NCBI GenBank assembly: GCA_029266635.1
Contig: JAQSWM010000001.1
Location: 496,001-560,000, forward strand
Source: Sphingobacteriaceae bacterium
GTDB taxonomy: Bacteria; Bacteroidota; Bacteroidia; Sphingobacteriales; Sphingobacteriaceae
DNA: 64,000 nt
Reading direction: 5' to 3'
Below are positions 52,340-60,101 of the stretch, piece after piece (the stretch's first letter is position 1; every line of letters starts with the position of its first letter). Below the pieces are notes generated by a model. The model searched no databases. It was not told the origin of the DNA and saw only the letters and a list, made by a program, of their open reading frames with translations. Made by a program: the position numbers and the translations under genes.

Positions 52340-52372
52340 AGAACCGGCGAAAGGAGCTTTCGCCGTTCTTTA
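52338..52372. terminator. Two-way terminator between the GNAT-like and XRE genes
   Basis: Long hairpin AAAGAACCGGCGAAAG (52338-52353) / CTTTCGCCGTTCTTT (52357-52371) with one bulged C and a short GAG loop, overlapping the stop of the plus-strand gene and just past the stop of the minus-strand gene. Confidence 0.8.
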
Positions 52373-52376
52373 GCAT

Positions 52377-52721
52377 TTATGCAGTAGCTTTTTTCGCAGC
52401 CCTTATTTCTTCAAAAAGCTCTATGATTTTTTTCTGGAGCTCGATGACTTCCGCCTCTCGCTCCTTTAGCTTCTTGCTCACTACCTCCAGATCGGAATTA
52501 TATTTTTCCTGCTGTTCGGTGTCATTAAACGTAAGCAGCTGAACTACGCTCATTTCAAACAAATTCGAGATCTGTTCAAGTCTGGATAAGTTGATATCTG
52601 TTATTCCTGTCTCGATCTTCGAAAAGGCCGGTATCGAAATATCTAGTCTTTTCGCCACATCTTCCTGGCTCCACCCCTTCTGGTGACGTAAAAGCCTTAT
52701 TTTTTTTCCTAAAGTCTTCAT
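52377..52721 (-). CDS. XRE-family helix-turn-helix regulator with coiled-coil tail
   Basis: 114 residues. HTH_3 domain at 5-62 (KKIRLLRHQKGWSQEDVAKR, ISIPAFSKIETG), followed by a Lys/Glu-rich heptad region at about 65-108 (KKLKEREAEVIELQKKIIEL) likely to form a coiled coil for dimerisation, ending AAKKATA. Its start codon lies directly against the mpl stop codon, so it belongs to the mpl transcript. Targets unknown. Confidence 0.9.
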   Translation of the reverse strand: MKTLGKKIRLLRHQKGWSQEDVAKRLDISIPAFSKIETGITDINLSRLEQISNLFEMSVVQLLTFNDTEQQEKYNSDLEVVSKKLKEREAEVIELQKKIIELFEEIRAAKKATA

Positions 52722-54104
52722 TTAATCATTCAAGTTTTCTTTATTGCTAGCCGTTGCTCGTTCCGCTAATCCAGCCAGGTCCATACCGCTGAAATTTCCC
52801 GAGCTCATCAGGAGCAAGTTTTTACTCTTATAATTAATATAACTCAAAAATCCTTCCAATATTTCGACATTGTTGAAAAATTTTAACTCATTGTTTCCAA
52901 AACCAGCTTTTACATCAGTTTCGGTAAAGGGAGTAAGCTTCTTTTGCTCGAAAGTGTGCTTATCAATAAAAACTATTGCCTCATCAGCAAGTTCCATCGC
53001 TCCATCATATTCCTTAAGAAAATCAAGGTTCAGGCTGCTGAAGGTGTGAAGCTCAATAACAGCTATCAATTTCCTGTCGGGATATTGCTGCTTAACGGCT
53101 TCAATTGTAGCTTTTAATTTAGATGGGGAATGAGCGAAATCTTTGTAAACCGATGTCTCATTATTTGCGGCAAGAAGTTCCAATCGGCGGGCAGCGCCCT
53201 TGAAAGACTGGATGCATTCATAAAAAGCGTGATCATCAATCCCCAACGAATTGCAGACCAGGCGAGCGGCCGTTAAGTTCAAGAGATTGTGCTTGCCGAA
53301 AACCTCTAACGGAACTTTTCCGTCTTCTACCTCAAGAGTGGTAACTCCGTTTACAATTGAAAACTCCGGAGTACGATAGGGAATTTTTGCCACATCAACT
53401 TTGCTTTCTGCTGCCACGCGGCTTACTGCTTCATCTTCCTCACAGTAGATCAGCTTGCCTCCAGGCTCAATAGTATCGATAAACATACTGAACTGGTCTA
53501 CGTAGTTTTGAAACGTTGGGAATACATTGATGTGATCCCAAGCAATGCCGCTGATAACCCCGATATGAGCATGGTAGAGGTGAAACTTCGACCTTCTGTC
53601 TATCGGAGAAGCAAGGTATTCATCGCCTTCAATCACAATAACCGGTGCTTCTGACGTGCTTTTCACCATGGTGTCAAAGCCCTCGATCTGCGCTCCTACC
53701 AAATAGTCGAAGTCCTTTCCGCTTTGCTTTAGCACATGCAGGATCATGGACGTGATTGTGGTTTTACCGTGGCTTCCGCCAATCACAACACGTGTTTTAT
53801 CTTTCGACTGTTCGTAAATGTACTCGGGGTAGGAATAGATCCTCAGCCCAAATTGTTGAGCCCTGAGCAGTTCGGGATTGTCGGGGCGAGCGTGCATTCC
53901 CAGAATCACAGCATCTAAATCCGATTGTATTTTGCTCTCATCCCACCCAAATTCGGAAGGCAAGAGGTTGTAACTTTTCAGCCTTGAAGCCGACGGCTCG
54001 AAAATCATATCATCCGATCCACTTACCTCGTAGCCTTTCTTAGCTAAGGCAATGGCGAGGTTGTGCATGGCGCTTCCGCCTATAGCAATAAAATGCACTT
54101 TCAT
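52722..54104 (-). CDS. mpl: Murein peptide ligase (UDP-MurNAc:L-Ala-gamma-D-Glu-meso-DAP ligase), Mpl type
   Basis: 460 residues from the ATG at 54104 (MKVHFIAIGGSAMHNLAIAL); an ATG three codons upstream (54113) is the alternative. Mur-ligase motifs: GIGG-like loop at the N-terminus, ATP motif GGSHGKTTITSM, EGDEYLASPIDRR, GKHNLLNLTAA, DFAHSPSKLKATIEA and the ELHTFSSLN segment that marks Mpl rather than MurC. Rejoins recycled murein tripeptide to UDP-MurNAc in the cytoplasm. Followed immediately by the XRE gene. Confidence 0.88.
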   Translation of the reverse strand: MKVHFIAIGGSAMHNLAIALAKKGYEVSGSDDMIFEPSASRLKSYNLLPSEFGWDESKIQSDLDAVILGMHARPDNPELLRAQQFGLRIYSYPEYIYEQSKDKTRVVIGGSHGKTTITSMILHVLKQSGKDFDYLVGAQIEGFDTMVKSTSEAPVIVIEGDEYLASPIDRRSKFHLYHAHIGVISGIAWDHINVFPTFQNYVDQFSMFIDTIEPGGKLIYCEEDEAVSRVAAESKVDVAKIPYRTPEFSIVNGVTTLEVEDGKVPLEVFGKHNLLNLTAARLVCNSLGIDDHAFYECIQSFKGAARRLELLAANNETSVYKDFAHSPSKLKATIEAVKQQYPDRKLIAVIELHTFSSLNLDFLKEYDGAMELADEAIVFIDKHTFEQKKLTPFTETDVKAGFGNNELKFFNNVEILEGFLSYINYKSKNLLLMSSGNFSGMDLAGLAERATASNKENLND

Positions 54105-54171
54105 ATTTTTCATGAAGCTGCTGTGTAATAAAAAAATTAATTTTCGGGAAAAATGGACAGAGGTGTATTGA

Positions 54172-55002
54172 TCAGTATACAAATTTAACTGCAGCCCACT
54201 TCGCTAAGCTCTTATGGCTTTTGTATTTAAACCCTAAACTTGCCGCCTTGTTTACAATTATTTCCATATCGGGTTCTTCATAGAAGCCGCTTAGGAACAT
54301 TAAATTGTTAGGAAGTGCCGCTTCGGAATAGCGGGCAAGCTGGTCAAGGAGTATGTTGCGGTTGATATTAGCGAGTATGATGTCGAACTTCCTATCGGGG
54401 ATAACCTCTTTAGATCCGCACAAGGCAAGGATTTTATCAGCGTGATTTAAAGTGGAGTTTTCAATGGTGCTTTGCAGACATAGCTCGTCGTTGTCAATTG
54501 CAACTAAGTCTTTGGAGCCAAGTTTCTGCGCAAGGATGGCGAGGATGCCGGTTCCGCAGCCCATATCCAGAACAGATTTATCCTCAAAAGATTCCTCAAG
54601 CATAAACTCCATCATCATTGCAGTTGTCTGGTGATGGCCTGTGCCGAAAGCCATTTTCGGATCGATTACAATCTCGTGTTTAAACTCAGGACGAGGCTGA
54701 TGGAAGGTTGCTCTTACGTAACATTCGGAGCCAATAGAGATTGGCTCAAAATTACTTTCCCAGACCTCATTCCAGTTTTTTTGGGCCACATGCTCCACCC
54801 GATACGAAACATCCGTATCGGGGAAGCTGTTGAGCAGGTTTTTTATCGAGTTCTCATCGAAATCCTTTTCGGGAATATAGGCTTTAAAACCTTCGTCGGT
54901 TTCTTCGAACGTGTCAAAACCGATCTCGCCAAGAGAATATATCAGCATATCCCGTTGATAATCCTCTCCGTTGAGCCGGACGACGAGTTCTTTATAATCC
55001 AT
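54172..55002 (-). CDS. prmA: Ribosomal protein L11 methyltransferase
   Basis: 276 residues. N-terminal substrate domain (MDYKELVVRLNGEDYQRDML) and SAM-binding domain with AFGTGHHQTT, VLDMGCGTGILAILAQKLG, VAIDND and the LANINRN motif in place of NPPY, all PrmA hallmarks. Trimethylates L11. Lies 11 nt after tpiA in the operon. Confidence 0.95.
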   Translation of the reverse strand: MDYKELVVRLNGEDYQRDMLIYSLGEIGFDTFEETDEGFKAYIPEKDFDENSIKNLLNSFPDTDVSYRVEHVAQKNWNEVWESNFEPISIGSECYVRATFHQPRPEFKHEIVIDPKMAFGTGHHQTTAMMMEFMLEESFEDKSVLDMGCGTGILAILAQKLGSKDLVAIDNDELCLQSTIENSTLNHADKILALCGSKEVIPDRKFDIILANINRNILLDQLARYSEAALPNNLMFLSGFYEEPDMEIIVNKAASLGFKYKSHKSLAKWAAVKFVY

Positions 55003-55013
55003 AATGGGAAGTC

Positions 55014-55778
55014 CTAGTTTAGGGCTTTGATGATCGCGAGGAAATCGCCGGCCTTTAGCGAGGCTCCGCCTATTAATCCGCCGTCAATGTCTTGTTGCGA
55101 GAAAAGGCTTGAAGCGTTTCCCGGATTGCAACTACCGCCGTATAGGATTGTGGCATTATCAGCAGCTTCCTGTCCGAATTTCTTAGCCAGCTCAGCTCTG
55201 ATGAAGGCATGGATTTCCTGAGCTTGCTCCGGCGATGCTGTAAGCCCGGTGCCGATGGCCCAAACGGGTTCGTACGCCAATACAATATCAGCAAACTGCT
55301 CAGCAGTAAGGTGGAACAAGCCTCCTTCTAACTGCGACTTGATAACTTCAAAATATCTGTTGCTGTTGCGCTCCTCCAAAGTTTCGCCAATGCAAAAAAT
55401 CGGCTTTAAGCCATTCTTCAAAGCTGCATCAACTTTCTGAGCAAGTAGTTCTTCATTTTCGCCAAAGTACTGGCGACGCTCAGAGTGACCAAGAATTACG
55501 TATTCTGCAGCTGTAGATTTCACCATGGCTGCTGAAATCTCGCCTGTATAAGCACCTGAATCTTTTTGATGGCAGTTTTGCGAACCTACGAACACATTGC
55601 TGCTGTCTTTTGCTGAATTAGCAAGTTCAGAAAGGATTATAGATGGCGGACAAACAACCACCAATTGCTCACCGGTGATTTCCTGTTTTGCGCCATTTAC
55701 AATCTCTGCAAAAAGTGCTTTGCCGCTTTCCAAATCCTGGTTCATTTTCCAGTTACCTGCTACTATCTTTTTTCTCAT
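55014..55778 (-). CDS. tpiA: Triose-phosphate isomerase
   Basis: 254 residues, complete. Catalytic residues: Lys in AGNWKMN, His in ILGHSERR, Glu in LAYEPVWAIGTG, with the phosphate loop LYGGSCNPGNA and GGLIGGASLK. Interconverts DHAP and glyceraldehyde-3-phosphate, so it also receives the DHAP from GlpD. The start codon overlaps the previous stop by one base. Confidence 0.97.
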   Translation of the reverse strand: MRKKIVAGNWKMNQDLESGKALFAEIVNGAKQEITGEQLVVVCPPSIILSELANSAKDSSNVFVGSQNCHQKDSGAYTGEISAAMVKSTAAEYVILGHSERRQYFGENEELLAQKVDAALKNGLKPIFCIGETLEERNSNRYFEVIKSQLEGGLFHLTAEQFADIVLAYEPVWAIGTGLTASPEQAQEIHAFIRAELAKKFGQEAADNATILYGGSCNPGNASSLFSQQDIDGGLIGGASLKAGDFLAIIKALN

Positions 55779-56968
55779 TATTTAGGTTCTGATTTATATC
55801 GTCTGTACTTTTCTGTTAATTCAAAAACTTTGGTAAGGATGTCTCTCTCAACCTGATCAAATACTCCTTCTCGACGTTCGAAAACCATTTCTGCGGTCTC
55901 GAACATCTTATTTAAAGCATAAGTATCAAAGCCTTGTGCGCCGCCCCACGAAAAATCGGGAATAAAGTTGCGGGGGTAGCCTGACCCGAAAATATTAGCA
56001 CTCACGCCTACCACGGTTCCCGTATTGAACATGGTATTGATGCCGCACTTGGCGTGATCTGCCATAATTAATCCGCAGAATTGAAGCCCCGTTTTTCGGT
56101 AATTATTGGTATTGTAATCCCACAGCCGCACCTCGGCGTAGTTATTTTTGAGGTTGGAGTTATTCGTATCTGCACCAATGTTGCACCACTCGCCCAAAAC
56201 AGCATTTCCCAAAAAACCTTCGTGCCCTTTCGAAGAATAGCCAAACAGCACGGAGTTATTGATTTCGCCACCCACTTTTGAGTATGGACCTATAGTTGTT
56301 TTGGCGTAGATTTTTGCTCCCATTTTTATTTGGGAGTCGTGGCAAAGCGCAAAGGAGCCGCGAATATGGCAACCTTCCCACACCTGCGAGTTTTTGCCAA
56401 TGTAAATAGGGCCATCTTTAGCGCTGAAAGTTGAGCACTCGGCTTCGGCACCTTCTTCTGCAAAAATCTGGTCTCCAAGAAAGATATTGGTATTGCTGAG
56501 CTTTGTGGATGTCCTTCCCTGTGTCACCAGTTTAAAGTCATTCCGCAGCTCCCGGTCGTTGTTTGAGAAAATATCTTCCGGATAAGTGATCTTCAAAAAC
56601 TCACGCCCGTACTCTACCTTCCTGTATTCCGACAATTCAGAATGCCTGAACTTCGCATCGTTTGTTTTAGCAGCAATCACAACTTCCTGCTTCACCAAAA
56701 CATCGCCGGGCTGCAGCTTGTCGATTGACTCCAACAACTGTTCATCCGGGCAAACCGAGCCATTGATGAACAAATTATCTTCTGAGATTTTAAACGGAAA
56801 TTTTATCTGGAGGTAATCAGCCGTTTGGTAGGACACCTCAGCAGATAAATACTTCTGCCACTTCTCGGCTATGGTGAGTATCCCGATCCTTACTGCAGCC
56901 ACCGGGCGGGTAAAGGTTAGTGGAAGCAGGCTCTCCCGTGAGGAATCATCAAACAGGATAATCGTCAT
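55778..56968 (-). CDS. Alternative GlmU-like sugar nucleotidyltransferase/acetyltransferase
   Basis: 396 residues. Begins MTIILFDDSSRESLLPLTFT then RPVAAVRIGILTI, the signature of the Bacteroidota alternative GlmU-like family (TIGR03991). N-terminal nucleotidyltransferase-like half; C-terminal left-handed beta-helix with hexapeptide repeats (IGKNSQVWEGCHIRGS, GAKIYAKTTIGPYSKVGGEI). Probably makes UDP-GlcNAc or a related sugar nucleotide for wall and LPS synthesis. First gene of glmU-like-tpiA-prmA on the minus strand. Confidence 0.85.
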   Translation of the reverse strand: MTIILFDDSSRESLLPLTFTRPVAAVRIGILTIAEKWQKYLSAEVSYQTADYLQIKFPFKISEDNLFINGSVCPDEQLLESIDKLQPGDVLVKQEVVIAAKTNDAKFRHSELSEYRKVEYGREFLKITYPEDIFSNNDRELRNDFKLVTQGRTSTKLSNTNIFLGDQIFAEEGAEAECSTFSAKDGPIYIGKNSQVWEGCHIRGSFALCHDSQIKMGAKIYAKTTIGPYSKVGGEINNSVLFGYSSKGHEGFLGNAVLGEWCNIGADTNNSNLKNNYAEVRLWDYNTNNYRKTGLQFCGLIMADHAKCGINTMFNTGTVVGVSANIFGSGYPRNFIPDFSWGGAQGFDTYALNKMFETAEMVFERREGVFDQVERDILTKVFELTEKYRRYKSEPK

Positions 56969-56983
56969 GTGGCAAAAATAAAA

Positions 56984-57011
56984 AAAGTCCCGACTGTGGG
57001 GCCGGGACTTT
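56984..57011 (-). terminator. Terminator after rpmE
   Basis: 9-bp stem AAAGTCCCG (56984-56992) / CGGGACTTT (57003-57011); on the minus strand it is followed by a long T-run. Ends the rpmE message just before the next gene's start. Confidence 0.88.
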
Positions 57012-57031
57012 CGTCAATATTTATAAAAGGC

Positions 57032-57280
57032 TTATTTCTTAACGTAGCGGTTGCGGAACTTATCGATACGTCCTGCAGTATCAACCAACTTCATTTTACC
57101 AGTATAGAAAGGGTGCGAAGTGTGGGAAATTTCAAGTTTTATCAATGGATATTCATTTCCATCTTCCCATTTCACGGTTTCTTTAGAATCAATGCAAGAT
57201 TTTGTTAAAAAAGCATAGTCGTTAGACATGTCTTTAAACACTACTAGCCTATAGTTTTTTGGATGCAGATCAGCCTTCAT
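57032..57280 (-). CDS. rpmE: 50S ribosomal protein L31, type B
   Basis: 82 residues from the ATG at 57280 ([20 protein letters not shown]). Type B features: [37 protein letters not shown] and the basic end RNRYVKK. The zinc-binding CxxC pairs of type A are missing (one Cys only), so it is the zinc-independent form (often called rpmE2). A strong terminator follows it. Confidence 0.95.
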   Translation of the reverse strand: MKADLHPKNYRLVVFKDMSNDYAFLTKSCIDSKETVKWEDGNEYPLIKLEISHTSHPFYTGKMKLVDTAGRIDKFRNRYVKK

Positions 57281-57350
57281 GATGTTCAATCTTTTTAAGA
57301 GGTGCAAATATAGGGCAAATAATTAAAACTAGAAAGCCAAAAATAAAAAA

Positions 57351-57752
57351 CTATCTCACCTCCTGACAAAGCTCAATTAACACTCCTCCAGTGCTTTTCG
57401 GATGGACGAAGCATACCAGCTTATTGTCGGCACCTGGCTTTGGGCTATCGCTTAGCAAAATAAAACCCTCGTTCTTCAATCGCAGCATTTCCGCTTCGAT
57501 ATCATCCACATCGAACGCGATGTGATGAATACCCTCACCTTTCTTTTCAATAAATTTCGAGATAGCGCTATTATCGGCTGTTGCTTCAAGCAGTTCTATC
57601 TTGTTATCTCCTACTCCGAAGAACATCGTTGCAACATTTTCTGACTCCACAACTTCCGTTTTATAGCTTTTTACACCTAAAAGCTTCTCATAAAGCTCCC
57701 CCGACTTTGCCAGGCTTTTTACTGCTATTCCAATGTGGTCAATCTTCTTCAT
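57351..57752 (-). CDS. mce: Methylmalonyl-CoA epimerase
   Basis: 133 residues from MKKIDHIGIAVKSLAKSGEL; an ATG three codons earlier (57761) is equally possible. Two glyoxalase-fold modules with metal ligands: His in IDHIGIAV, Glu/Gln in KIELLEAT, His in GIHHIAFDVDD, Glu in GVLIELCQE. Interconverts (R)- and (S)-methylmalonyl-CoA, which fits a propionate/odd-chain or succinate pathway. Divergent from iscS. Confidence 0.92.
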   Translation of the reverse strand: MKKIDHIGIAVKSLAKSGELYEKLLGVKSYKTEVVESENVATMFFGVGDNKIELLEATADNSAISKFIEKKGEGIHHIAFDVDDIEAEMLRLKNEGFILLSDSPKPGADNKLVCFVHPKSTGGVLIELCQEVR

Positions 57753-57805
57753 GTATTCCATTATGGCATAAAAATGACGATTTTAATCCAGATCACGGTA
57801 CCAAC

Positions 57806-57840
57806 TTTGATCGCATCTTTTAAAGTTTTGCCTATATTTG
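57806..57840 (+). promoter_or_regulatory. iscS promoter (Bacteroidota type)
   Basis: TTTG at 57806-57809 as -33 element and perfect TATATTTG at 57833-57840 as -7 element, 23-nt spacer, 31 nt upstream of the iscS ATG. Confidence 0.65.
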
Positions 57841-57871
57841 TACTGAATTTATAATCAATCTAAATTTAGAT

Positions 57872-59083
57872 ATGAATCTCCCTATATATTTAGACAACAA
57901 CGCTACTACACCGATGGACCCTCGCGTTTTGGATGCCATGCTACCATACTTTAACAGCAAGTTTGGCAATGCAGCAAGCCGGAATCACCCATTTGGGTGG
58001 GTTGCAGAGGAAGCAGTTGACTATGCCCGTGAGCAGGTAGCACAATTGATCGGTGCTAATGAAAAAGAAATCATTTTCACCTCGGGAGCTACAGAATCAG
58101 ACAACCTGGCTATTAAAGGCGTGTTTGAAATGTATAAGGAGAAAGGCAATCACATTATTACCTGCACAACTGAACACAAAGCAGTTTTAGATACCTGCAA
58201 ACACCTGGAGAAATTAGGTGCAGAGGTAACTTACCTTCCTGTAAAGTCTGATGGCCTGGTTGATCTGGAATTGCTGGCAAACACCATTACCGACAAGACC
58301 ATTCTTGTTGCAATCATGTATGGGAACAATGAAATTGGCGTAGTTCAGCCGGTGCGTGAAATTGCTGACTTGGCTCATAAACACGGTGCTTTGTTTTTCA
58401 CTGACGCTACACAGGCGGTTGGTAAAATCCCGGTGGATGTAATCAAAGACGGCATTGACCTGATGGCTTTTAGCGCACACAAAATGTACGGGCCAAAAGG
58501 TGTTGGAGGTTTATATGTAAGGCGTAAAAATCCACGGGTAAAAGTTACTGCACAGATGGATGGCGGTGGCCACGAACGCGGCATGCGCTCCGGCACGTTG
58601 AACGTTCCCGGCATTGTTGGCCTTGGAAAAGCCTGCGAGCTTTGTCGTTTGGAAATGGACGAGGAGGCAAAACGCCTTTCCGCTTTACGCGATAAACTGG
58701 AGTCATCTTTAACTGTGCTGGAAGAAAGCTATGTAAACGGAAACGTTAACCATCGCCTGCCGCACGTTGCCAATATCTCGTTCAAATATGTTGAAGGCGA
58801 AGGTTTGATGATGGCGATGAAAGACCTTGCAGTGTCTTCAGGATCTGCATGTACATCTGCCTCATTAGAACCATCTTATGTACTAAAGAGCCTCGGTTTA
58901 TCGGATGATCTGGCACATTCTTCGATCCGTTTTGGATTGGGAAGGTTCACTACAGAAGAGGAAGTGGATTTTGCCGTTGAGCAAACGAAGAATGCAGTAA
59001 ACCACCTTCGTAACCTTTCTCCGCTGTGGGAAATGTTTAAAGAGGGAATCGACCTGGATAAGATTGAGTGGGCAGAACACTAG
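57872..59083 (+). CDS. iscS: Cysteine desulfurase
   Basis: 403 residues. Opening [49 protein letters not shown] lysine in [15 protein letters not shown] and the sulfur-carrying Cys327 in [17 protein letters not shown]. The Cys loop and C-terminus match group I IscS/NifS. Supplies sulfur for Fe-S assembly on IscU. First gene of iscS-iscU-iscA with its own promoter. Confidence 0.97.
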   Translation: MNLPIYLDNNATTPMDPRVLDAMLPYFNSKFGNAASRNHPFGWVAEEAVDYAREQVAQLIGANEKEIIFTSGATESDNLAIKGVFEMYKEKGNHIITCTTEHKAVLDTCKHLEKLGAEVTYLPVKSDGLVDLELLANTITDKTILVAIMYGNNEIGVVQPVREIADLAHKHGALFFTDATQAVGKIPVDVIKDGIDLMAFSAHKMYGPKGVGGLYVRRKNPRVKVTAQMDGGGHERGMRSGTLNVPGIVGLGKACELCRLEMDEEAKRLSALRDKLESSLTVLEESYVNGNVNHRLPHVANISFKYVEGEGLMMAMKDLAVSSGSACTSASLEPSYVLKSLGLSDDLAHSSIRFGLGRFTTEEEVDFAVEQTKNAVNHLRNLSPLWEMFKEGIDLDKIEWAEH

Positions 59084-59110
59084 ACCCCTAAATCCCCTAA
59101 CGGGGACTTT
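59084..59110. repeat. Intergenic CCCCTAAATCCCC/GGGGACTT repeat
   Basis: Between iscS and iscU: CCCCTAAATCCCC, then TAAC, GGGGACTTT. The CCCC of the left half pairs with the GGGG. Motifs of this kind are scattered in intergenic regions of many Bacteroidota genomes. A weak relative is at 7138-7185. Confidence 0.55.
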
Positions 59111-59142
59111 AAAACAAGAATCAAACATTAAAACATAAAGCT

Positions 59143-59556
59143 ATGGCTTACTCAGAAAAAGTTATTGATCACTACACCAATCCACGGAACGTGGGCACTT
59201 TAGATAAAAGCAGCTCGAAAGTTGGAACAGGGTTAGTTGGTGCGCCAGAGTGCGGCGACGTAATGCGCCTGCAAATTGAAGTTGATGAAAATCATGTAAT
59301 CACCGATGCCAAGTTCAAAACGTTTGGCTGTGGCTCGGCTATCGCATCTTCATCACTGGCCACAGAATGGCTGAAAGGAAAAAATATTGATGATGCGATG
59401 AAAATAGACAATATGGACATTGTTGAAGAGCTTGCACTGCCGCCGGTAAAAATCCATTGCTCAGTTTTGGCAGAAGATGCAATTAAGGCAGCCATCAATG
59501 ATTATCGTGTAAAGAACGGTTTCGAAGCCATCGAAGCTGAGAAAGCACATCATTAA
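59143..59556 (+). CDS. iscU: Iron-sulfur cluster scaffold protein
   Basis: 137 residues. The three cluster-ligating cysteines are in GAPECGDVM, KFKTFGCGSAIASSS and PVKIHCSVLAEDAI, with the Asp after the first Cys; a KPPVKxHCS-type HscA site is LPPVKIHCS. Assembles Fe-S clusters with sulfur from IscS. The spacer to iscA is filled by an inverted repeat element. Confidence 0.97.
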   Translation: MAYSEKVIDHYTNPRNVGTLDKSSSKVGTGLVGAPECGDVMRLQIEVDENHVITDAKFKTFGCGSAIASSSLATEWLKGKNIDDAMKIDNMDIVEELALPPVKIHCSVLAEDAIKAAINDYRVKNGFEAIEAEKAHH

Positions 59557-59558
59557 TT

Positions 59559-59673
59559 AGATGTGAAGTTAGATATGAGATATGAGAAGCTCATATCGCT
59601 TCAATGTTTAACTGATTTGGAATGAGGATAGAGGCACATGCCTCAGATCTTTGATCTCAAATCTCAAATCTCA
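59559..59673. repeat. Paired inverted TGAGAT-rich repeat element between iscU and iscA
   Basis: Left arm 59559-59589 (AGATGTGA, AGATATGAGATATGAGA words), right arm 59642-59673 (ATCTCAAATCTCAAATCTC), inverted and about 52 nt apart. Begins 3 nt after the iscU stop and ends 3 nt before the iscA start. Same design as 1381-1526, but the inner sequence is unrelated. Confidence 0.6.
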
Positions 59674-59676
59674 ATA

Positions 59677-60003
59677 ATGGTAACAGTAACAGATAAAGCA
59701 AAAAGCAAAGTCGAAGAACTGATACAAACATCAGGGCTTGACAACTCTTATTTTCTTCGTGTATCGGTTCAGGGAGGCGGATGTTCTGGCTTATCATACA
59801 AACTTGATTTCGATAACGAAGAGAAAAAGGGCGACCAATTCTTTGAAGATAAAGGAGTGCGGATGGCACTCGATATGAAGTCATTCTTATACCTGGCCGG
59901 CACTGAGCTTGATTTTAGTGATGGGCTGAACGGGAAAGGCTTCAACTTCCATAATCCGAATGCTACACGTACCTGCGGGTGCGGCGAAAGCTTTTCGGTC
60001 TAA
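59677..60003 (+). CDS. iscA: HesB/IscA-family iron-sulfur assembly protein
   Basis: 108 residues from the ATG at 59677 (MVTVTDKAKSKVEELIQTSG); the upstream frame would translate the repeat. Ligands: Cys in QGGGCSGLSYKLDF and the C-terminal Cys-Gly-Cys in TRTCGCGESFSV. A-type Fe-S carrier or scaffold. Third in the isc set; ended by a terminator. Confidence 0.95.
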   Translation: MVTVTDKAKSKVEELIQTSGLDNSYFLRVSVQGGGCSGLSYKLDFDNEEKKGDQFFEDKGVRMALDMKSFLYLAGTELDFSDGLNGKGFNFHNPNATRTCGCGESFSV

Positions 60004-60023
60004 AATTTTCAACTCACACAAAT

Positions 60024-60050
60024 AAAAAGGGGCAAATTGCCCCTTTTTGT
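60024..60050 (+). terminator. Rho-independent terminator after iscA
   Basis: 10-bp perfect stem AAAAAGGGGC (60024-60033) / GCCCCTTTTT (60039-60048), 5-nt loop, T-run on the plus strand. Confidence 0.93.
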
Positions 60051-60075
60051 TTTATGCAGGTATTCGTTATACTTG
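60046..60075 (+). promoter_or_regulatory. Probable promoter of the acyl-CoA synthetase gene
   Basis: TTTG at 60046-60049, 18-nt spacer, TATACTTG at 60068-60075 (one mismatch to TAnnTTTG), 26 nt upstream of the ATG. The -33 element overlaps the terminator T-run. Confidence 0.5.
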
Positions 60076-60101
60076 TGATTGGAACAACCAAGGATTTCCT
60101 G

